10,194 nucleotides of DNA from Candidatus Nitrosopumilus sp. Lineage in GTDB: Archaea; Thermoproteota; Nitrososphaeria; Nitrososphaerales; Nitrosopumilaceae. The translations under genes were made by a program, and so were the position numbers. Positions within the stretch are counted from its first letter, which is position 1, and every line of letters begins with the position of its first letter. The notes beneath the pieces were generated by a model that did not search any database, was not told the DNA's origin, and was given only the letters and a program-made list of their open reading frames with translations. Below are positions 6,914 through 10,194 of the stretch, one piece after another. The stretch covers positions 1 through 10,194 of the forward strand of contig JABGZU010000127.1 of NCBI GenBank assembly GCA_018674605.1. The letters run 5' to 3'.

Positions 6914-7345
6914 GTGATAAAAAAGAAAATTTCAAAAATTTTAGTACCATTAGATGGATCAAAAAATTCTAGAAGAAGTCTAGAAACAGCAATAACTTTG
7001 GCGAGAAGTTGTGGTGCAACAATTACAGGTATTTATTCAATTTATGCACCACCACACTCAGAATTCAAAGGAATAGGATCAGTTGAAAAAGCATTCAATG
7101 TTAAAATTAAAAAATGGATGGATGAAGCTAAAACTATTGCAGCACAAAATGGGATTGTGTTTACAAATAAAATAGTAAGAGGAGAAATAGGATATAATAT
7201 AATCAAAGCATCACACGGAAAAACAAAATTTGATATGATTGTAATGGGTTCAAGAGGTAGAAGCACTACAAAAGAAATATTTTTTGGAAGTGTATCAAAC
7301 TACGTGGTACATACATCAAAAATTCCAGTAGTTATTGTAAAATAA
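6914..7345 (+). CDS. Universal stress protein, UspA family
   Basis: A 143-residue single-domain Usp. The N-terminal strand KILVPLDGSKNS (8-19) has the conserved Asp14. The C-terminal nucleotide-binding motif GSRGRSTTKEIFFGS (112-126) fits G-x2-G-x9-G-(S/T) exactly, so it is of the ATP-binding type. It ends with the usual IPVVIVK strand. Such proteins are cytoplasmic dimers linked to stress survival; the specific role is unknown. The start is a GTG, supported by a TATA box about 28 bases upstream and by the lack of an ATG nearby. It is divergent from the alpha/beta hydrolase and ends 5 bases from the convergent msrA. Confidence 0.94.
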   Translation: MIKKKISKILVPLDGSKNSRRSLETAITLARSCGATITGIYSIYAPPHSEFKGIGSVEKAFNVKIKKWMDEAKTIAAQNGIVFTNKIVRGEIGYNIIKASHGKTKFDMIVMGSRGRSTTKEIFFGSVSNYVVHTSKIPVVIVK

Positions 7346-7350
7346 TTATT

Positions 7351-7803
7351 TTAAAACCCATTTTTTTTAAAATATTTTTGGTGGTATTCCTCAGCTTTAT
7401 AGAATACAGGTGCAGGAACAATTTGAGTAACAATAGGATCAGTAAATGAATTAGATTTTTCAAGGGATTGTTTAGATTTTTCGGCAATTTCTTTTTGGGT
7501 TTCATCATGGTAAAAAATTGCAGAGCGATATTGATTTCCAACATCAGGTCCTTGTTGATTTAATGTTGTAGGGTTATGATTATGCCAAAATACATCAAGT
7601 AATGATTCATAAGATATTTCATCAGGATTGAATTCTACTTCAACAGCTTCTGCATGCCCAGTTTTATCAGTACATACTTCATCGTATGTAGGATTTGGTA
7701 ATTGTCCACCAATATATCCAACAGCAGTAGAGGTTACACCTTTAGTTTTACTAAGTAAATCCTCAACATGCCAAAAACATCCTGCACCAAATGTTGCTTT
7801 CAA
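7351..7803 (-). CDS. msrA: Peptide-methionine (S)-S-oxide reductase MsrA
   Basis: A 150-residue enzyme that reduces methionine-S-sulfoxide in proteins. The catalytic motif GAGCFWHVED has Cys9. The conserved TGHAEAVEVEF (48-58) contains the catalytic Glu52, and GPDVGNQYRSAIFY (85-98) contains Asp87. Cys44 (YDEVC) may help with resolution. The C-terminus is short, without the extra resolving cysteines of longer homologues, but all core motifs are present. The start is a TTG. The frame is open upstream only back to the stop codon of the preceding DUF6659-like gene (7858-7860), and no ATG or GTG occurs in between, so TTG 7803 is the only standard start. A TATA-like TTTTAATTT is centred about 28 bases upstream. 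It converges on the universal stress protein gene. Confidence 0.95.
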   Translation of the reverse strand: MKATFGAGCFWHVEDLLSKTKGVTSTAVGYIGGQLPNPTYDEVCTDKTGHAEAVEVEFNPDEISYESLLDVFWHNHNPTTLNQQGPDVGNQYRSAIFYHDETQKEIAEKSKQSLEKSNSFTDPIVTQIVPAPVFYKAEEYHQKYFKKNGF

Positions 7804-7826
7804 TTCAACAAATATTTTACAATACC

Positions 7827-7835
7827 AAATTAAAA
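7827..7835 (-). promoter_or_regulatory. TATA-like element for msrA
   Basis: TTTTAATTT on the minus strand is centred about 28 bases before the TTG at 7803 and supports this unusual start codon with a leaderless mRNA. Confidence 0.4.
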
Positions 7836-7857
7836 GGATTTGATTAAAAATTGGAAA

Positions 7858-8241
7858 CTAATTTACATCAGTGAAAATTTCAACAACTTTTTTTGCTAAA
7901 TTTTCAATATTTGCACTAGGTTCAGCAGAAATCAATAATAAGATTTGAGTTATTGGAAAAGGGAAACTAACTAAAACAGCTTTATCACGTCGTGCTGCAA
8001 GATAATTAATTGGGCCTAAACTTTCATCATATTCTTTTCTAATTGAGGCTTTAGAAACAAATTCTAAAAAAGAATGTAATCTAGTTTCATCCCCCTCATA
8101 AGGCACCAGTCCTTCTTTGAAACCACCTGCAATTAATTGACCGTCTTTATCAACAATTCCAGCAAATCTAATTTCAGATTCACCGTGTAATTGCTTACAT
8201 TTTTCATCATATAGTTGAAATTTATTAGAATCAGCCATCAT
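7858..8241 (-). CDS. DUF6659-like small protein, copy 2
   Basis: A 127-residue soluble protein and paralogue of the one at 3343-3735. Shared landmarks in the same order are IRFAGIVDKDGQLIAGG (24-40, closer to a roadblock/profilin-like sensory strand pair than copy 1), KEGL, a helix, RKEYDESLG (68-76), RRDK (84-87), VSFPFP (91-96), a hydrophobic ILLLIS strand and a C-terminal helix. The function is unknown; a sensory or scaffold role is only suggested by the likely fold. Tandem ATGs (8241, 8238) make the start uncertain by one codon. A TATA-like TTTTTATC lies at about -22 to -29. It precedes msrA by 54 bases on the same strand, but msrA has its own promoter candidate. Confidence 0.8.
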   Translation of the reverse strand: MMADSNKFQLYDEKCKQLHGESEIRFAGIVDKDGQLIAGGFKEGLVPYEGDETRLHSFLEFVSKASIRKEYDESLGPINYLAARRDKAVLVSFPFPITQILLLISAEPSANIENLAKKVVEIFTDVN

Positions 8242-8326
8242 ATCAGATATACCAATATCAAGATAAAAACCTATACAGAACTAAAAAATGTAAAATTTTC
8301 AACACATTACAATAAAACCATTATGA

Positions 8327-9178
8327 TTAAGATTCTAAAACACATTTCAAAAGAACGTAATCAATTATATTTTCTTGAGATGCTTTTTTCATTTTCAATA
8401 TAGATTTGAAAAGTATTTTTTCGACATATGTTGGATAACGTTCAAGAATATTTTTTTTAAGAGTTGGTCTATTTTCTACATAATAATCAGCTAATGGATC
8501 ATACACATGTGAACCAATAGGTATTTCATCAGTTATTTTAAATCCAGTAGAAATAATAAGATTTTTCAAATAATCTAAACTATAATGTTCTGATGACCAC
8601 GTAAATTTCAATAATCCTAACTTTCCAAATGATGTGTCTTGAACAGTTATAGGAATTGCCAATACAAGAAAACCAGTTTGTACCAAAACTCTTTTTGATT
8701 CAGTAATAAAATCACGTAAAGGTTTGAAATGTTGTGCAGATTCTAAAGCTAAAACACGATCTACAGAATTGTTACCAAAAGGTAATTTTGTAGAGGTGGA
8801 ATTTAAAAACTCAATATTTTTTTGATATCCAGAAAAACATAATTGTTTAAAATTAATATTTACATCATAAAGATTAAGATTTGGAAATGAATCTCTCCAT
8901 AATTTAGAAGGTGCAGATAAACCACTTCCAACATCAATTGCATTTGTAGCAGTAGATAATTCAGATAAATTTCCAAATACATTACAAAGATTATTTTGAG
9001 CAGATATAGGATCTGTATGATTTGGAGACCAATAACCAAAATTAAGCATACTACCACCAGTAGCAAGTTGCATTACTGGAGATAATGTATTGTAAAGATT
9101 AATCACATCTTTTTCATTTTTACGAAATGTCCAAAGAAACACATCAAAAGGATTTATAGATATCAAAAATGATTTCAA
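8327..9178 (-). CDS. Class I SAM-dependent methyltransferase
   Basis: A 283-residue protein if started at TTG 9178. SAM-binding motif I is NAIDVGSGLSAPS (79-91). D105 of LYDVN is a candidate for the acidic residue ending strand 2. Motif II region is LPFGNNSVDRVLALESAQHF (132-151), and motif III is RVLVQTGFLVLAIPI (163-177). The upstream MLNFGYW (44-50) and the ES-x2-H pattern recall small-molecule methyltransferases of the UbiE/Erg6/tocopherol group. It therefore probably acts on a lipid, quinone or other small molecule, but the substrate is not readable. The start is uncertain. No ATG occurs before the conserved core at M36, and TTG 9178, TTG 9166 and GTG 9142 are all in frame. A TTAATA-like box about 25 bases upstream suits 9178; a better TTTTAAATAA (9182-9191) suits a start nearer 9166. 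It is divergent from the RDD gene. Confidence 0.87.
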   Translation of the reverse strand: MKSFLISINPFDVFLWTFRKNEKDVINLYNTLSPVMQLATGGSMLNFGYWSPNHTDPISAQNNLCNVFGNLSELSTATNAIDVGSGLSAPSKLWRDSFPNLNLYDVNINFKQLCFSGYQKNIEFLNSTSTKLPFGNNSVDRVLALESAQHFKPLRDFITESKRVLVQTGFLVLAIPITVQDTSFGKLGLLKFTWSSEHYSLDYLKNLIISTGFKITDEIPIGSHVYDPLADYYVENRPTLKKNILERYPTYVEKILFKSILKMKKASQENIIDYVLLKCVLES

Positions 9179-9252
9179 ATTTATTTAAAATCAGGACTAT
9201 TAATTTCTAAGGTAGTTTTTAAAAAAGTATAAAAATATTTCAAAGAATTAAC

Positions 9253-9260
9253 GTATTTTA
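9253..9260 (+). promoter_or_regulatory. TATA-like element for the RDD gene
   Basis: GTATTTTA is centred about 28 bases before the TTG at 9285, fitting a leaderless transcript and supporting that start. Confidence 0.4.
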
Positions 9261-9284
9261 CTAGCTAAAAAAGAAAGTCAAATA

Positions 9285-9764
9285 TTGAATGATACAGACG
9301 ATCATACATCATCAAAAATCATACTTGCCAAATGGAAAGATAGATTTTTTGCATGGATAGTTGATTTTATCATTATTTCAGCCATATCGACATTAGTAAT
9401 TTTCATATCATTTCAATCATTAGATCATGAATTAGAAAATTTCATTATGAATGATGGAACATATGTTCCAACAAGCATTATGTTTTTCTTATATTGGATA
9501 ATTTTAGAATATAAAACAGGTCAAACAATTGGGAAAAAAATGTTTAATCTAAAAATTACAAATATTCATGGTGAAAAACCAAATTTGAAAGAAGTGATGA
9601 TCAGTAGTTTAGGAAAATCATTCATACTTCCAATAGATGTTGTTTTAGGATGGATGTTAACAAATGAAAAACGTCAAAGAATATTCAATAAATTAGGAGA
9701 AACATTAGTTGTTAAAATCAAAGAAAGCGATAATACTGCAAATATCAAATACATTAAAGATTAG
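9285..9764 (+). CDS. RDD-family membrane protein
   Basis: A 159-residue inner-membrane protein of the RDD family. The signature begins at WKDRFFAWIVDFIIIS (17-32), with Arg20 and Asp27. Transmembrane segments are likely at about 22-43, 62-76 and 112-125. The family motif GQTIGKKMFNLKITN (79-93) and the closing RQRIFNKLGETLVV (130-143) are both present. Some RDD proteins act in ion transport or accompany secretion systems, but the family is functionally mixed and no role is assigned. The start is a TTG with a TATA-like element about 28 bases upstream; the next in-frame Met is residue 55, inside the domain, so the TTG is needed for a complete protein. It runs toward the 23S rRNA gene, with the 42-bp repeats beginning 14 bases after its stop. 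Confidence 0.88.
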   Translation: MNDTDDHTSSKIILAKWKDRFFAWIVDFIIISAISTLVIFISFQSLDHELENFIMNDGTYVPTSIMFFLYWIILEYKTGQTIGKKMFNLKITNIHGEKPNLKEVMISSLGKSFILPIDVVLGWMLTNEKRQRIFNKLGETLVVKIKESDNTANIKYIKD

Positions 9765-9777
9765 TCAACAAATGTTC

Positions 9778-9909
9778 AAATCAACAATGCATAGCTTACG
9801 CTATGTGTGATTTAAAATGAAATCAACAATGCATAGCTTACGCTATGTGTGATTTAAAATGAAATCAACAATGCATAGCTTACGCTATGTGTGATTTAAA
9901 ATGAAATCA
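9778..9909. repeat. Three identical tandem 42-bp repeats with nested inverted repeats
   Basis: Units at 9778-9819, 9820-9861 and 9862-9903 are identical, followed by a 6-base partial copy (AAATCA) at 9904-9909. Each unit has an inner stem CATAGC-TTAC-GCTATG (6 bp, 4-base loop) and an outer pair AAATCA/TGATTT (6 bp), separated by an asymmetric internal loop of 6 and 2 bases. The outer arms can also pair across unit borders (TGATTT-AAAATG-AAATCA), so alternative foldings exist. The array lies between the convergent RDD and 23S rRNA genes. There are no spacers, so it is not a CRISPR array. Possible roles are termination, processing or mRNA-end protection. Confidence 0.97.
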
Positions 9910-9933
9910 TCGTACAAGTCGTGTATATGTTTT

Positions 9934-9983
9934 CCACTTGATGAATGTAAATGATTCATCGCGCATAGTCTCTATGTAAGTGG
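9934..9983 (-). other. Predicted three-way-junction RNA in the 23S rRNA 3' trailer
   Basis: On the rRNA strand, CCACTT (9983-9978) pairs with AAGTGG (9939-9934). Inside it are two perfect hairpins: CATAG-AGA-CTATG and GATGAAT-CATTTAC-ATTCATC. This makes 18 base pairs without a mismatch in 50 nt. It starts just beyond the estimated 23S 3' end, so it is probably part of the precursor and may guide maturation. I inferred the fold by eye and did not compute its energy. The role is an inference. Confidence 0.6.
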
Positions 9984-9984
9984 C

Positions 9985-10194
9985 TGAACTGATGTGTTGG
10001 TCTATTAGTAAAGGCTGGCTCACCACTCGCCGAAGCTTGTGATCTACACCACCTTCCTATCAACGCAGTATTAGACTGCCGACCTTCATCTTACGAAAGA
10101 ATAACTTGTCTCGGGATGGGATTCGTGCTTAGATGCTTTCAGCACTTAGCCCAAACGGCTTAGCTGCCCGGCCTGCCTTATCAGACAACCGGTA
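9985..10194 (-). rRNA. 23S ribosomal RNA, 3' end (partial)
   Basis: The minus strand reads as the last part of domain VI of an archaeal large-subunit rRNA. Landmarks in order are GCTGAAAGCATCTAAGC, CCCATCCCGAGACAAG, GTTGATAGG and TACTAATAGACC. These match the conserved universal order near the 23S 3' terminus. The exact 3' end is estimated at about 9985, some 14 bases past TACTAATAGACC; it could be off by 10 bases or more. The rest of the gene lies beyond the right edge. No 5S rRNA or tRNA follows in the 220 bases before the RDD gene, consistent with an unlinked 5S gene as usual in this group. Confidence 0.95.

Noticed and set aside
9817..9894. Repeated mini-ORFs (MKSTMHSLRYV then stop) in the 42-bp units
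   Set aside because: Each is only 11 codons, the first unit lacks the upstream ATG, and the inverted repeats explain the sequence better.
9778..9909. Regular repeats that could suggest a CRISPR array
   Set aside because: The copies are directly contiguous with no variable spacers, and no cas genes are present.
9904..9984. 5S rRNA or tRNA downstream of 23S
   Set aside because: No 5S consensus or cloverleaf with a T-loop (GTTCRA) is found; the segment folds as a three-way junction with no tRNA features.

Overview
The window looks like part of the genome of an ammonia-oxidising archaeon of the Nitrososphaerota (Thaumarchaeota), most likely Nitrosopumilaceae such as Nitrosopumilus or Nitrosarchaeum. 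The evidence is very AT-rich DNA, an archaeal TFB, TATA elements about 26-30 bases before start codons with almost no 5' leader, a class III polyhydroxyalkanoate (PHA) synthase pair, two copies of a small protein family I associate with this phylum, and a secreted protease carrying the IPEW/WW-type repeat common there. No strain is assigned. All calls come from reading the sequence; no database search was run.

Layout. 1-313 (-): N-terminal part of a helical protein of unknown function. 426-1856 (+): secreted TPR/matrixin-like zinc metalloprotease. 1962-2876 (+): transcription factor B. 2894-3304 (-): phosphoribosyltransferase. 3343-3735 (-): first DUF6659-like protein. 3788-4426 and 4416-5492 (+): phaE-phaC operon. 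5571-5987 (-): AbrB-domain protein with a phasin-like N-terminal region. 6023-6811 (-): alpha/beta hydrolase. 6914-7345 (+): universal stress protein. 7351-7803 (-): MsrA. 7858-8241 (-): second DUF6659-like protein. 8327-9178 (-): SAM methyltransferase. 9285-9764 (+): RDD membrane protein. 9985-10194 (-): 3' end of 23S rRNA.

How the genes work together. The central block (about 3788-6811) reads as a carbon-storage locus: PhaE and PhaC polymerise hydroxyacyl-CoA, the AbrB-domain protein is a plausible granule-associated regulator, and the hydrolase might act on polymer or oligomers. The last two roles are inferred from position. UspA and MsrA are stress and repair genes that meet tail to tail. 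Most of the other genes appear to be separately promoted single-gene units on alternating strands.

The least ordinary DNA lies between the RDD gene and 23S rRNA. It holds three identical, contiguous 42-bp repeats built from nested inverted repeats, then a 50-nt segment that folds into a perfect three-way junction just beyond the 23S 3' end. Other points of note are an in-frame 21-bp (7-residue) repeat at the PhaE N-terminus, one TATA-like element exactly midway between two divergent start codons, and several GTG/TTG starts supported by promoter spacing.
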